64,000 bases of DNA from Micromonospora sp. C31 (GCF_018070575.1 NZ_JAGPXN010000010.1:62001-126000); one strand, 5' to 3'; positions 19,551 through 30,867 are shown, counted from the stretch's first letter. Translations and numbers: made by a program. Notes: generated by a model not told the origin, from the letters alone.

Positions 19551-22500
19551 ATGCTCACCGGTCTGTTCTCCGCCGCCCTGGCCGACCCGGGGCTGGCCCG
19601 GGCACGTGACCTGGCGCGCTCCGGTGCCGCCCAGGTCGACGGCCTGGACATCACCGCGCCGGCCGCGCTGCGCCCGTTCGCGGTCGCCGCGGTCGCGGCC
19701 GACCAGGTGGGCGACGGCGGGCCGGGCGGCGGCGCGGGCCGGCCGGTGCTCGCCGTGACCGCCACCACCCGCGAGGCCGACGACCTGGCCGCCGCGCTGG
19801 GCAGCCTGCTCCCGCCCGAGCAGGTGACGGTCTTCCCGTCCTGGGAGACGCTGCCGCACGAGCGCCTGTCGCCCCGCTCCGACACGGTCGGCCGGCGGCT
19901 GGCCGTGCTGCGCCGCCTGGCGCACCCCGGGTCGGCCGACGCGCACGGCCGCACCGGCCCGCTGCGGGTGGTCGTGGCGCCCGTCCGGTCGTTGCTGCAA
20001 CCGCAGCTCAAAGGGCTCGGCGACCTGGAGCCGGTGCAGCTCGCCGCCGGGGCGGAGGCCGACCTGGAGGAGGTCGCCCGCCGCCTGACCGACATGGCGT
20101 ACGCGCGGGTCGACCTGGTCACCAAGCGGGGCGAGTTCGCCGTGCGCGGCGGCATCCTCGACATCTTCCCGCCCACCGACGAGCACCCGTCGCGGGTCGA
20201 GTTCTGGGGCGACGAGGTGGAGGAGATCCGCACCTTCGCCGTCGCCGACCAACGCACCATCGAGCAGGTGCCGCAGCTGTGGGCGCCGCCGTGCCGGGAA
20301 CTGCTGCTCACCCCGTCGGTGCGCGAGCGGGCCGCCGCCCTCGCCGAGGAGCACCCGGAGTTGGCCGAGATCCTCGACAAGCTGGCCGAGGGCATCCCGG
20401 TGGAGGGCATGGAGTCCCTCGCCCCGGCGCTCATCGGCGCCGACTCGATGGAGCTGCTGCTGGACGCCATGCCGGCCGGCACCCACGTGCTGCTCTGCGA
20501 CCCGGAGCGCATCCGCACGCGGGCGCACGACCTGGTGCGTACCTCCGACGAGTTCCTCCAGGCGAGCTGGGCCGCGGCGGCCGTCGGCGGCCAGGCCCCG
20601 GTCGACCTCGGCGCCGCCGCCTTCCGGACCCTCGCCGACGTACGCGCCGTCGCGGCGAAGCTGCGCCAGCCCTGGTGGACGCTGTCGCCGTTCGGCCTGG
20701 TGGAGGCCGAGGCGGCCCCGGCGCGGCAGCCCTGGGAGGACGACCCGGAGGCCGCAGCCGTCACCCCCGACGACGCGATCGCGGTGACCCTGGCCGCGCA
20801 GCCGGCGCCGCTCTACCACGGCGAGACCACCCGGGTGGTCGACGACCTCAAGCGCTGGGCCGGCGAGGGCTGGTCGGTGGCGCTGGTCTTCGAGGGGCAC
20901 GGCCCCGCCCAGCGGGCCGTCGAGGTGCTCCGCGACGCCGGCCTGGGCGCGCGGCTGACCGAGGAGATCCCGACCGCGCCCGCCCCCGGCGAGGTGCTGG
21001 TCGCCTGCGGCAGCCTGACCGGCGGCTTCGTCGACGAGGCGTCCCGGTTCGTGCTGCTCACCGGCAACGACGTCACCGGCGGGCGGGGCACCTCCACCCG
21101 CGACATGCGCAAGATGCCGAGCCGGCGGCGCAACACCATCGACCCGCTGGAGCTCAAGGCCGGCGACCACGTCGTGCACGAGCAGCACGGCATCGGCCGC
21201 TACGTCGAGCTGGTGCAGCGCACCGTCAACGGCGCCTCCCGGGAATACCTGGTCATCGAGTACGCCCCGAGCAAGCGCGGCCAGCCCGGCGACCGCCTCT
21301 TCGTCCCCACCGACCAGCTCGACCAGCTCTCCCGCTACGTCGGCGGCGAGCAGCCCACCCTGCACAAGATGGGCGGCTCGGACTGGCAGAAGTCCAAGGC
21401 CCGGGCCCGCAAGGCGGTCAAGGAGATCGCCGCCCAGCTCATCCAGCTCTACGCGGCCCGCAAGGCGTCGAAGGGGCACAACTTCGGCCCCGACACGCCG
21501 TGGCAGCGGGAGCTGGAGGACGCCTTCCCGTGGCAGGAGACGCCGGACCAGCTCGCCGCCATCGAGGAGGTCAAGCGGGACATGGAGCAGACCGTCCCGA
21601 TGGACCGGCTGATCTGCGGCGACGTCGGCTACGGCAAGACGGAGATCGCGGTCCGGGCGGCGTTCAAGGCGGTGCAGGACGGCAAGCAGGTGGCGGTGCT
21701 GGTGCCGACCACGCTGCTGGTGCAGCAGCACTACAACACGTTCGCCGAGCGGATGAGCCAGTTCCCGGTGACCATCAAGCAGCTTTCGCGCTTCCAGACG
21801 CCGAAGGAGGCCGAACGGACCCTGGAGCTGGCCGCCGCGGGCACCGCCGACATCGTCATCGGCACCCACCGGCTGCTCCAGGCGGCCACCCGGTTCAAGT
21901 CGCTGGGCCTGGTCATCGTCGACGAGGAGCAGCGTTTCGGCGTCGAGCACAAGGAGCACCTGAAGACGATGCGCGCCTCGGTCGACGTGCTGAGCATGTC
22001 GGCCACCCCGATCCCGCGCACCCTGGAGATGGCGATCACCGGCATCCGGGAGATGTCCACCATCGCCACCCCGCCGGAGGAGCGCCACCCGGTACTCACC
22101 TTCGTCGGGGCGCACGACGAGCGGCAGGTGGCCGCCTCCATCCACCGCGAGCTGCTCCGCGACGGGCAGGTCTTCTACCTGCACAACCGGGTCGAGTCGA
22201 TCGACCGGACGGCGCGCAGGCTGCGCGAGCTGGTGCCCGAGGCGCGGGTCGCGGTGGCGCACGGCCAGATGGGCGAGGAGGCCCTGGAGAAGGTCATGGT
22301 CGGCTTCTGGGAGAAGGAGTTCGACGTGCTGGTCTGCACCACGATCGTCGAGTCCGGCATCGACATCCCGAACGCCAACACCCTGATCGTGGAGCGGGCC
22401 GACCTGCTCGGACTGGCCCAGCTGCACCAGATCCGCGGCCGGGTCGGCCGGGGCCGGGAGCGGGCGTACGCATACTTCCTCTATCCGCCGGAGAAGCCGC

Positions 22501-23201
22501 TCACCGAGCACGCCCACGAGCGGCTGGCAACCATCGCCCAGCACACCGAGCTGGGCGCCGGCATGTACGTGGCGATGAAGGACCTGGAGATCCGGGGCGC
22601 CGGCAACCTGCTCGGCGGCGAGCAGTCCGGGCACATCGAGGGCGTCGGCTTCGACCTCTACGTGCGGATGGTCGGCGAGGCGGTCTCCGCGTTCAAGGGC
22701 GAGCGCCCGGAGGAGGAGACCGAGGTCAAGGTCGACCTGCCGGTCGACGCGCACCTGCCGCACGACTACGTCGGCGTGGAACGGCTGCGCCTGGAGATGT
22801 ACCGCAAGCTGGCCGAGGCGCGCGACGCGGAGCGGCTGCGCGAGGTGGTCGCCGAGATGACGGACCGCTACGGCGAGCCGCCCGCCCCGGTGCAGAACCT
22901 GGTCGCGGTGGCCCGGTTCCGGCTGCTGGCCCGCCGCTACGGCCTGACCGACGTCACCATGCAGGGCAGGCACATCCGGTTCGGCCCGTTGCCGCTGCCC
23001 GACTCGAAGCAGCTGCGGCTGAAGCGCTACCACCCGGACTCGGTCTACAAGTCCGCGCTCGACCAGGTCAGCGTGCCCCGGCCGAGCACCCGGCGGGTGG
23101 GCGGCGAGCCGCTGCGCGACCAGGCTCTGCTGGAGTGGTGCGCCCAGCTTCTCTCCGACGTCCTGGGCGAGCCGGCGACGGCGGGAGCCTCCGCCCGGTG
23201 A
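19551..23201 (+). CDS. mfd: Transcription-repair coupling factor
   Basis: A 1216-residue Mfd translocase, which removes RNA polymerase stalled at lesions and recruits UvrA. Seen in order: a UvrB-like N-terminal region, the RNA-polymerase-interacting domain (DPLELKAGDHVVHEQHGIGRY), Walker A GDVGYGKTE, DEEQRFG, SATPIPRTL, the TRG region near ADLLGLAQLHQIRGRVGRG, and the C-terminal autoinhibitory domain. The ATG at 19551 begins MLTGLFSAAL. A TAGTGT box lies near 19468, so a leader of about 80 nt is possible. Confidence 0.97.
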   Translation: MLTGLFSAALADPGLARARDLARSGAAQVDGLDITAPAALRPFAVAAVAADQVGDGGPGGGAGRPVLAVTATTREADDLAAALGSLLPPEQVTVFPSWETLPHERLSPRSDTVGRRLAVLRRLAHPGSADAHGRTGPLRVVVAPVRSLLQPQLKGLGDLEPVQLAAGAEADLEEVARRLTDMAYARVDLVTKRGEFAVRGGILDIFPPTDEHPSRVEFWGDEVEEIRTFAVADQRTIEQVPQLWAPPCRELLLTPSVRERAAALAEEHPELAEILDKLAEGIPVEGMESLAPALIGADSMELLLDAMPAGTHVLLCDPERIRTRAHDLVRTSDEFLQASWAAAAVGGQAPVDLGAAAFRTLADVRAVAAKLRQPWWTLSPFGLVEAEAAPARQPWEDDPEAAAVTPDDAIAVTLAAQPAPLYHGETTRVVDDLKRWAGEGWSVALVFEGHGPAQRAVEVLRDAGLGARLTEEIPTAPAPGEVLVACGSLTGGFVDEASRFVLLTGNDVTGGRGTSTRDMRKMPSRRRNTIDPLELKAGDHVVHEQHGIGRYVELVQRTVNGASREYLVIEYAPSKRGQPGDRLFVPTDQLDQLSRYVGGEQPTLHKMGGSDWQKSKARARKAVKEIAAQLIQLYAARKASKGHNFGPDTPWQRELEDAFPWQETPDQLAAIEEVKRDMEQTVPMDRLICGDVGYGKTEIAVRAAFKAVQDGKQVAVLVPTTLLVQQHYNTFAERMSQFPVTIKQLSRFQTPKEAERTLELAAAGTADIVIGTHRLLQAATRFKSLGLVIVDEEQRFGVEHKEHLKTMRASVDVLSMSATPIPRTLEMAITGIREMSTIATPPEERHPVLTFVGAHDERQVAASIHRELLRDGQVFYLHNRVESIDRTARRLRELVPEARVAVAHGQMGEEALEKVMVGFWEKEFDVLVCTTIVESGIDIPNANTLIVERADLLGLAQLHQIRGRVGRGRERAYAYFLYPPEKPLTEHAHERLATIAQHTELGAGMYVAMKDLEIRGAGNLLGGEQSGHIEGVGFDLYVRMVGEAVSAFKGERPEEETEVKVDLPVDAHLPHDYVGVERLRLEMYRKLAEARDAERLREVVAEMTDRYGEPPAPVQNLVAVARFRLLARRYGLTDVTMQGRHIRFGPLPLPDSKQLRLKRYHPDSVYKSALDQVSVPRPSTRRVGGEPLRDQALLEWCAQLLSDVLGEPATAGASAR

Positions 23202-23377
23202 GCGACGGGACGCCGGTGGGAGCCCGGTGCCCGGTGCGCGGTGGGAGGCAGGCGGGCCGGGCGACCGATGGGCGGGACGCATGGGCGGGCGGGACGCATG
23301 GGCGGGGGGACGGGTGCGCGGGCAGAGTCGGTGGGCGGCGTCACGCCGGCGCCGGGCGGCATGAGAGAGTGACCGTC

Positions 23378-24151
23378 ATGCGTGCTCGCCGTCTTGTCGC
23401 CGTCGCCAGTGTGGCGCTCGGCCTCGTCGCCCTCTCCGGTTGCCGTACCGAGCCCGGTGTCGCCGCCTACGTCGGTGACCTGCGGATCACCGAGGACGCC
23501 GTCACCGAGGTCGTCGACGACCTGCGGGCCAAGAACCCGAGGCCGACCGGCCAGCCCGAGGCGTCCGAGGGCCGGCCCCCGGCACAGGTGCCGCCGCTGC
23601 CCGACCGCGGTGAGGTCGTCAGCGTGCTCGTGCTGGCCGAGGTCTGCGAGCGGGTCTCCGCCGACAAGAACTACCAGCCGGGCGGGCAGGTGGCACCGGA
23701 GCAGGTCGCCCAGCAGCGCGGGCTGTCGCCCGCCACCGGCTTCGTGCGCCAGCTCGCCGACCTCTACAACTGTATGACGGGGGTGCCGCCGACCGGGGCG
23801 GCGACCCAGCCGAGCGCGCAGGAACTGGCGGACGTGGTGGCGGCGGGCCGCAGGGCGGGTGTCATCCCGGCCGACATGAGCGACGAGGAGGCCGCCAGCC
23901 GGCTCGACGGCAATGAGCTGCGCGCCGCGCTGGCCACCCGCAAGTCGCTGGCCGAGGTGGTCGCCGCGTACGACGTGACGGTCAACCCCCGCTACCGCCC
24001 GCTGGAGTTCCCCCTGCTGGCCTTCTCCGGCAACGCGCCGGCGGTGAGCGTGCCGCTGGGCGAGACCGGCTCTGACGGGGTCACCGACGTCTCCACCCCG
24101 GATCCGCTGCCCAACCCCGGGCCCCAGGCGGCCGGCGGGACCGACAGCTGA
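23378..24151 (+). CDS. SurA-like lipoprotein
   Basis: A 257-residue lipoprotein with signal peptide and lipobox LSGC (Cys22). The mature start (GVAAYVGDLRITEDAVTEVVDDL) resembles the N-terminal helical part of SurA/PrsA-type chaperones, but no parvulin domain follows, so isomerase activity is not expected. The ATG at 23378 is chosen; a GTG eight bases upstream is in frame. The mazG start codon follows two bases after the stop, so the two are coupled. Confidence 0.8.
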   Translation: MRARRLVAVASVALGLVALSGCRTEPGVAAYVGDLRITEDAVTEVVDDLRAKNPRPTGQPEASEGRPPAQVPPLPDRGEVVSVLVLAEVCERVSADKNYQPGGQVAPEQVAQQRGLSPATGFVRQLADLYNCMTGVPPTGAATQPSAQELADVVAAGRRAGVIPADMSDEEAASRLDGNELRAALATRKSLAEVVAAYDVTVNPRYRPLEFPLLAFSGNAPAVSVPLGETGSDGVTDVSTPDPLPNPGPQAAGGTDS

Positions 24152-24153
24152 GC

Positions 24154-25125
24154 ATGCCCGCCCGGATCGTCCTGCTCGTCACCTCGCCCCGACTGCCGGC
24201 CGGGCTGCTGACCGCGGCAGCCTGGGACGTCGTACGCCGGCATCCGGTGCTGGCGGGGGCGCAGAGCGAGCTGACGACGGCGGTCCGCGCGGCGGGCGCC
24301 GAGGTCACGGTGGTCGACGGCCGGGCCACGCAGGCGCTGCTCGACGCGGCGGCGGCACACGGTGTCGCCGTGTGGCTGGCCGGCCCGGCCGGCGACGAGT
24401 CGCTGGCCCGCGAGCTGGGCCTGCGGCTGGCACGTGAGCCCGGCCTGGCCGAGCTGGAGCTGATGTACGGCTCGTGGGACCCGCCGGGCGCCCGGCTGCT
24501 CGACGCGGTGGCGGTGATGGACCGGCTGGCCTCCCCGGGCGGCGACCCGTGGAAGCGGGCGCAGACCCACCGCAGCCTCGCCGGCTTCCTGCTGGAGGAG
24601 TGCTACGAGGCGTACGACGCGATCGGCGCGGGCGACACCGACGCGCTGCGCGAGGAGCTGGGCGACGTGCTGCTCCAGGTGGTGCTGCACGCCCGGCTCG
24701 CCGAGGAGCTGCCCGAGGGGGAGCGGTGGAGCGTCGACGACGTGGCCGGCGGGCTGGTCGACAAGATGGTCCGGCGCAACCCGCACGTCTTCGCCGACGC
24801 CGAGGCGGGCACGCTGGAGGAGATCGAGGCGAGCTGGGAGCGGATCAAGCGGGCCGAGAAGGCACGTGACTCGGTGCTGGACGGCATCGCGCTGAGCCAG
24901 CCCGCCCTCGCCCTGGCCGCCAAGATCCTGGAACGCGCCGGCCGGGTCGGGCTCGCCGTGCCGCCGCCCCTCGCGGAGTCCCAGGTGGACCCGGAGGCGA
25001 GGCTCGGCGCGAGCCTGCTCGCCACGGTCGCGGCGGCCCGCGAGGCGGGCCTGGACCCGGAGGCGGCCCTGCGCCGCGCCGCTCTCGCCTACGCTGACGC
25101 CGTGCGGACCGCCGAACGCCGGTAG
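24154..25125 (+). CDS. mazG: Nucleoside triphosphate pyrophosphohydrolase MazG
   Basis: A 323-residue MazG. Residues about 1-100 are the actinobacterial N-terminal extension; the NTP-PPase core has the metal motifs LLEECYEAYDAI and LREELGDVLLQV and the RNPHVF loop, then a second helical half. It hydrolyses (d)NTPs to monophosphates and in mycobacteria protects against oxidised nucleotides. It starts two bases after the lipoprotein stop. Its own TAG stop codon lies inside the -10 box of the next gene. Confidence 0.93.
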   Translation: MPARIVLLVTSPRLPAGLLTAAAWDVVRRHPVLAGAQSELTTAVRAAGAEVTVVDGRATQALLDAAAAHGVAVWLAGPAGDESLARELGLRLAREPGLAELELMYGSWDPPGARLLDAVAVMDRLASPGGDPWKRAQTHRSLAGFLLEECYEAYDAIGAGDTDALREELGDVLLQVVLHARLAEELPEGERWSVDDVAGGLVDKMVRRNPHVFADAEAGTLEEIEASWERIKRAEKARDSVLDGIALSQPALALAAKILERAGRVGLAVPPPLAESQVDPEARLGASLLATVAAAREAGLDPEAALRRAALAYADAVRTAERR

Positions 25126-25128
25126 GGT
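25123..25128 (+). promoter_or_regulatory. -10 box for leaderless DUF885 gene, overlapping mazG stop
   Basis: TAGGGT ends six bases before the GTG at 25135; its first three bases are the mazG stop codon. Confidence 0.55.
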
Positions 25129-25134
25129 CGGCGG

Positions 25135-26754
25135 GTGGAATCGTTTGTGCCGCTCGCGGAGCGGATCGTCGACGCGTTGCTGGAGAGTCGGCCCGGGCTG
25201 GCGACCGCCACCGGGGACCACCGGCACGACGACCGGCTGCCGGATCTCTCCGCCGAGGCGGTCGCGGCCGACCAGGCCATGCTGAAGGAGGCCGCGGACG
25301 CGCTCGCCGAGCTCGACCCGGACGCCCTGGATGCCGAGGAACGCGTCGACCACGCGCTGCTCACCTCGTTCGTGGACCGGGAGCTGTTCGAGTCCGGCGA
25401 CATCCGCGCCCACGAGTGGGACCCGCTGCGGCACAACCCCGGGCCGCTGCTGCACGCGCTGCTCGCCCGCCCGTACGCCCCGGTCGAGGTCCGGCTGACC
25501 AGCCTGGCCGGCCGGCTCGCCGCCGTACCGGACGCGCTGGCGACCGCGCGCGCGACGCTGCGCGACATGCCGCGGATCCACGCCGAGACGGCGGTCGGGC
25601 AGTTCACCGGCACGGCGGCGCTGGTCCGCGACGAGGTGCCGGCGCTGCTCGCGCAGGCCCCCGCCCGGTACGACCGGGTGGAGCCGGCCGCCACGGCGGC
25701 GATCGCGGCACTGGAGGAGTTCGTCGCGTGGCTGCGCCAGGGTCTGGCCGCCGACGCCGGCCCCGGGCGGGACCCGCGGCTGGGCCGCCGCCGCTGGGAG
25801 GCGCGGCTCTGGCACACCCTCGACACGGAGCTGGGCGCCGCCGAGATCCAGCGCCGGGCCTGGGCCAACCTGGACCGGGTCGGCGAGGAGATCCGCGCGG
25901 CGGCCGTCGAGCTGGTCGGCGGCCCGGCCGACGACGAGACGGTACGCCGCGCGCTGGACCTGCTGGCCGCCGAGCACCCGGACGACCACACGATCGTGGA
26001 CCTGGCCTCGGTCGCCCTGGACGAGGCGACCGACTTCGTCCGCCTCCACGACCTGGTCACCCTGGTCGACGACCCGTGCGTGATCCAGGAGATGCCCCGG
26101 TTCGCCCGGGGCGTGGCGGTCGCCTACTGCGACTCGCCCGGCCCCCTGGAGACGGCGGACGTGCCGACCTTCTACTGCATCGCCCCCACCCCGGCGGACT
26201 GGCCCGCACACCGGGTCGAGTCGTTCTACCGGGAGTACAACGACCACATGATCCGCAACCTGACGGTGCACGAGGCGATGCCGGGGCACTTCCTCCAACT
26301 CGCCCACGCCCGCCGGCACGTTGGCCCCACCCGGGTGCGGGCGCTGACCGAGTCGGGGCCCTTCATCGAGGGCTGGGCGGTCTACACCGAGGAGCTGATG
26401 GCCGGCCTCGGCTTCGGCGGCCTGCCGGTGCGGTTGCAGCAGCTCAAGATGCAGCTGCGGATGACCATCAACGCGCTGCTGGACCAGCTCGTGCACTGCG
26501 AGGAACTGCCGGAGGCCGAGGCGATGGCGCTGATGACCGGGCGCGGCTTCCAGGAGGAGGGCGAGGCGGGCGGCAAGTGGCGTCGCGCGCTGCTCACCTC
26601 GACGCAGCTCTCCACGTACTTCGTCGGCTACAGCGAGGTGGCCGGGATCGCCGCCGCCCGCCCGGCCGGCGTGTCGGTACGCGAGTGGCACGACGCGATG
26701 CTCGCCCACGACTGCCCGCCCCCGCGCCACCTGCGTACCCTGCTCGGCGTGTGA
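25135..26754 (+). CDS. DUF885 family zinc metallopeptidase-like protein
   Basis: A 539-residue helical protein of the DUF885 family. The HExxH-like zinc motif is TVHEAMPGHF with a downstream Glu in ESGPFIEGWAVYTEEL. The family contains bacterial dipeptidases and uncharacterised lipoproteins; no signal peptide is present, so this one is probably cytoplasmic. The GTG start at 25135 is nine bases after mazG and fits a leaderless promoter. Converges on the lipoprotein at 26801. Confidence 0.88.
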   Translation: MESFVPLAERIVDALLESRPGLATATGDHRHDDRLPDLSAEAVAADQAMLKEAADALAELDPDALDAEERVDHALLTSFVDRELFESGDIRAHEWDPLRHNPGPLLHALLARPYAPVEVRLTSLAGRLAAVPDALATARATLRDMPRIHAETAVGQFTGTAALVRDEVPALLAQAPARYDRVEPAATAAIAALEEFVAWLRQGLAADAGPGRDPRLGRRRWEARLWHTLDTELGAAEIQRRAWANLDRVGEEIRAAAVELVGGPADDETVRRALDLLAAEHPDDHTIVDLASVALDEATDFVRLHDLVTLVDDPCVIQEMPRFARGVAVAYCDSPGPLETADVPTFYCIAPTPADWPAHRVESFYREYNDHMIRNLTVHEAMPGHFLQLAHARRHVGPTRVRALTESGPFIEGWAVYTEELMAGLGFGGLPVRLQQLKMQLRMTINALLDQLVHCEELPEAEAMALMTGRGFQEEGEAGGKWRRALLTSTQLSTYFVGYSEVAGIAAARPAGVSVREWHDAMLAHDCPPPRHLRTLLGV

Positions 26755-26800
26755 CGGAGGGCCCTCGCCGACGGCGCGGCCCGGCGGCCGGCGGGTTCGG

Positions 26801-27496
26801 TCACGAACTGGCGGGACGGCGGCGGTCCACGACGCCGGCGTCGGGCGGGAGGTCGAACACGGAGCCGTCGACCGTCTCGCGGTAGCGGCTCAGCGCCAGC
26901 TCGACCTCGCGGCCGTCGACCTGGCCGGTGAAGCTGCCCAGCACCCCGTCGGTGGTCACGCAGGCGGTGAAGTCGCCGGCGGACTGCTCCACGTCGACGC
27001 AGGTGGCGTGGTGGCCGGCGAGGGTGGTGTCGCTCTGGTCGATCACCGCCTCCGGGTCGAGCGCGGCGGTGGTGAGCATTCCCACGACGATCGGCGGCGT
27101 CACCAGGCCGCGCTGCTTGGCCTCGGCGAACATGGTCACCGTGGGCTTCGCGTTGGGCGCGGGCGGGGCCTCCAGGGTGCAGGTCGCGCGGCCGGCGGCG
27201 GTCTGGCAGCGGGTCGTCGCCTCCGGGGTGACGGTGAGCTTGCCGCCGGGCCAGGTGTACGCGGAGCGGGCCGGGTCCTGGGCCTGGGCCATGGTGGCGG
27301 TCTGCCCGCCGGGAAGCTGGTAGTCGGCGGAGTAGGTCAGCTCCAGCGCCCGGTCGAGCCGGGCGGCCAGGTCGTTCACCAGGTCGGACCGCCCGATCGC
27401 CCGACCGGCGTCGTCGAGGGTCTGACAACCGGTCACCGTGAGCGACGCGATGACCGACACGGCGAGCAAGCGGAGGGTGGTCGAGGCGGCGGGCAT
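26801..27496 (-). CDS. Lipoprotein of unknown function
   Basis: A 231-residue lipoprotein with signal peptide and lipobox VTGC (Cys24). The mature protein has a repeated strand pattern and four Cys in two pairs (TTRCQT/ATCTLE and ATCVD/TACVTT) that may form disulfides. I place the start at the ATG at 27496 (MPAASTTLRL); the upstream extension lacks signal-peptide logic. It is divergent from eno. No family recognised. Confidence 0.75.
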   Translation of the reverse strand: MPAASTTLRLLAVSVIASLTVTGCQTLDDAGRAIGRSDLVNDLAARLDRALELTYSADYQLPGGQTATMAQAQDPARSAYTWPGGKLTVTPEATTRCQTAAGRATCTLEAPPAPNAKPTVTMFAEAKQRGLVTPPIVVGMLTTAALDPEAVIDQSDTTLAGHHATCVDVEQSAGDFTACVTTDGVLGSFTGQVDGREVELALSRYRETVDGSVFDLPPDAGVVDRRRPASS

Positions 27497-27549
27497 GGCC
27501 ACCAGCCTCGCCGATCGGGCCAACCGCGCGCAAACCCGTTGCCGGTTGA

Positions 27550-29013
<1,464 letters not shown>

Positions 29014-29045
29014 GACGCGCGAGGCCTCGGGGGAGGGGTGTGACG

Positions 29046-29681
29046 ATGCAGCAGCGCCGCACACCGGGCGGTCAGCGCCCCGCCCGCCGGCCGGGTCACA
29101 CCGGCCGGCCGGGCGGGGCCCGGGGCGCCCGGACGTCGGTCCGCGAGGGCGGCGTCCGCGCCGATTCGCGGGCGACGGCCGGTCGCGCGCCGGGGGCGTC
29201 CCGGGGCGCGGAGGGCGTACGCTCCGCGAGCCGGCCCGCCGCGGCCCGTCGGACGGCCGCCGGCACCGTCAAGCGGCTCTCCGCACCCCGCTCCCGGGGC
29301 TTCACCGGGCGGGCCACCGTGCTCTTCGCGGTGCTGATCGCGCTCGCCCTGGCCTACACCTATCCGGTGCGCGTCTACCTCGACCAGCAGGCCGACATCG
29401 AGCGGATGGAGGCCTCCCAGGCCGCCCAGCGGGAGGCCATCGAGGAACTCGCCGAGCGGGCGGCCAAGTGGCAGGACCCGGAATACATCAAGATCCAGGC
29501 CAGGGAGCGGTTCTTCATGGGGCCCCCGGGCGAGACGCTGCTGGTGGTGCTCTCCGACCCGGAGGGCGCCGCCCGGGACGCCGGTTCGTCGGCCCCGTCG
29601 GCGCCCGTCACCCCCGCCTCCTGGTACGACACCCTCTGGTCGAGCGTGCAGGCCGCCAACGGCGAGCAGCCCGACAAGTGA
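29046..29681 (+). CDS. Septum formation initiator (FtsB/DivIC) family protein
   Basis: A 211-residue protein with a basic disordered N-terminus rich in Arg, Gly and Pro (about 1-90), one transmembrane helix (ATVLFAVLIALALAYTYPV) and a short periplasmic coiled coil (DQQADIERMEASQAAQREAI), the layout of FtsB/DivIC divisome proteins. The family C-terminal motif appears as QDPEYIKIQARERFFMG. GGGAGGGG lies seven bases before the ATG at 29046, favouring it over the GTG at 29040. Position right after eno is typical of actinobacteria. Confidence 0.88.
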   Translation: MQQRRTPGGQRPARRPGHTGRPGGARGARTSVREGGVRADSRATAGRAPGASRGAEGVRSASRPAAARRTAAGTVKRLSAPRSRGFTGRATVLFAVLIALALAYTYPVRVYLDQQADIERMEASQAAQREAIEELAERAAKWQDPEYIKIQARERFFMGPPGETLLVVLSDPEGAARDAGSSAPSAPVTPASWYDTLWSSVQAANGEQPDK

Positions 29682-29715
29682 GCGGCACCCGAGCATCGAA
29701 CGAGGAACCAGCATC

Positions 29716-30273
29716 GTGACTGTCGTACCACCGCAGGAGCCAGCGGCGGACTCCGTACCACCGCCGAAGCGCGAGCCGGCCACCGAGGCCGACCTGGCCG
29801 CGGTGGCCGCGCAGCTCGGACGCCCGCCCCGCGGCACCCGGGCGGTGGCCCACCGCTGCCCCTGCGGCCTGCCGGACGTGGTGGAGACGACCCCCCGACT
29901 GGCCGACGGCACCCCCTTCCCGACCCTGTTCTATCTGACCTGCCCCCGGGCGACGGCGGCGTGCAGCCGGCTGGAGTCGGCGGGGCTGATGAAGGAGATG
30001 GCGGACCGGATGGCCGCCGACCCGGAGCTGGCCGCGCGCTACCGCGCCGCGCACGAGGACTACCTGGCCCGCCGGGACGCGATCGGCGAGGTGTCGGAGA
30101 TCGCCGGCATCTCGGCCGGCGGGATGCCCGGGCGGGTCAAGTGCCTGCACGTGCACCTCGGGCACGCGCTCGGCGCCGGGCCGGGGGTGAACCCGTTCGG
30201 CGACGAGACGCTTGAGCTGGTGGAGAAGTGGTGGGCGGCCGGGCCCTGCGTGGCCGTGCCGGCGGCGGACTGA
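29716..30273 (+). CDS. DUF501 domain-containing protein
   Basis: A 185-residue DUF501 protein of unknown function. Conserved elements: AHRCPCGLPDVVETTPRL (clustered Cys), PTLFYLTCPRA, and VKCLHVHLGHALG. The Cys/His set could bind metal, which is inference. Start is GTG at 29716 with AGGAA upstream. Always found between the septum initiator and ppx in relatives; the acetyltransferase follows two bases later. Confidence 0.9.
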   Translation: MTVVPPQEPAADSVPPPKREPATEADLAAVAAQLGRPPRGTRAVAHRCPCGLPDVVETTPRLADGTPFPTLFYLTCPRATAACSRLESAGLMKEMADRMAADPELAARYRAAHEDYLARRDAIGEVSEIAGISAGGMPGRVKCLHVHLGHALGAGPGVNPFGDETLELVEKWWAAGPCVAVPAAD

Positions 30274-30275
30274 GC

Positions 30276-30812
30276 ATGGCGGGCACCGACGGGGGCGCGG
30301 CGGGGGCCGACGAGATCGTGGTGCGGCGTGCCCGCACCTCGGACGTGCGCGGCATCCGGCGGCTCGTCGACACCTACACCGACGACCGGAGGCTGCTCAG
30401 CAAGGCCACCGTGACCCTCTACGAGGACGTGCAGGAGTTCCGGGTCGCGGTCCGCGCGGGCGACGGCGCGGTGGTGGGCTGCGGCGCGTTGCACGTCATG
30501 TGGGAGGACCTGGCCGAGATCCGGACGGTGGCGGTCGACCCGTCCTGCCGGGGGCGCAAGCTCGGCCACCGGATCGTCGCGGAGCTGATCGACGGCGCCC
30601 GCGAGCTGGGGGTGGCCCGGATCTTCGTGCTCACCTTCGAGACCCGGTTCTTCGGCTCGTTCGGGTTCACCGAGATCGACGGCGCGCCCGTGCCGCATCC
30701 GGTCTACGAGCAGTTGCTGCGCTCCTACGACGAGGGCGTCGCCGAGTTCCTCGACCTGGAGCGGGTGAAGCCGAACACCCTCGGCAACACCCGCATGCTG
30801 CTGCGGCTCTGA
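30276..30812 (+). CDS. Amino-acid N-acetyltransferase (GNAT), ArgA-like
   Basis: A 178-residue GNAT enzyme of the short N-acetylglutamate synthase type known from mycobacteria (Rv2747-like). Seen: IVVRRARTSDVRGIRRLV, LYEDVQEFRVAV, EIRTVAVDP followed by the acetyl-CoA loop CRGRKLGHRIV, and VLTFETRFFGSFGFTEI. Arginine-pathway function is inferred from resemblance; other arg genes are not here. It begins two bases after DUF501 and is probably cotranscribed. Confidence 0.75.
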   Translation: MAGTDGGAAGADEIVVRRARTSDVRGIRRLVDTYTDDRRLLSKATVTLYEDVQEFRVAVRAGDGAVVGCGALHVMWEDLAEIRTVAVDPSCRGRKLGHRIVAELIDGARELGVARIFVLTFETRFFGSFGFTEIDGAPVPHPVYEQLLRSYDEGVAEFLDLERVKPNTLGNTRMLLRL

Positions 30813-30854
30813 GTCGGCTCCGGCCGGGAACACACCCCCGCGGCGGACCTACCG

Positions 30855-30860
30855 TAGGGT
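30855..30860 (+). promoter_or_regulatory. -10 box for leaderless ppx
   Basis: TAGGGT ends seven bases before the GTG at 30868. Confidence 0.6.
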
Positions 30861-30867
30861 TGCTGCC

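Noticed and set aside
19269..23282. Long open frame on the strand opposite mfd
   Set aside because: Its product is a low-complexity Arg/Gly/Val mix with no domain, and it lies exactly antisense to a certain mfd. High GC keeps such frames open.
23262..23330. Repeated ATGGGCGGG motifs before the SurA-like lipoprotein gene
   Set aside because: Short, irregular and GC-driven; no regular unit or pairing.
20279..24151. Second plus-strand frame running through mfd
   Set aside because: Only its end (from 23378) is protein-like; the rest is an out-of-frame shadow of mfd.
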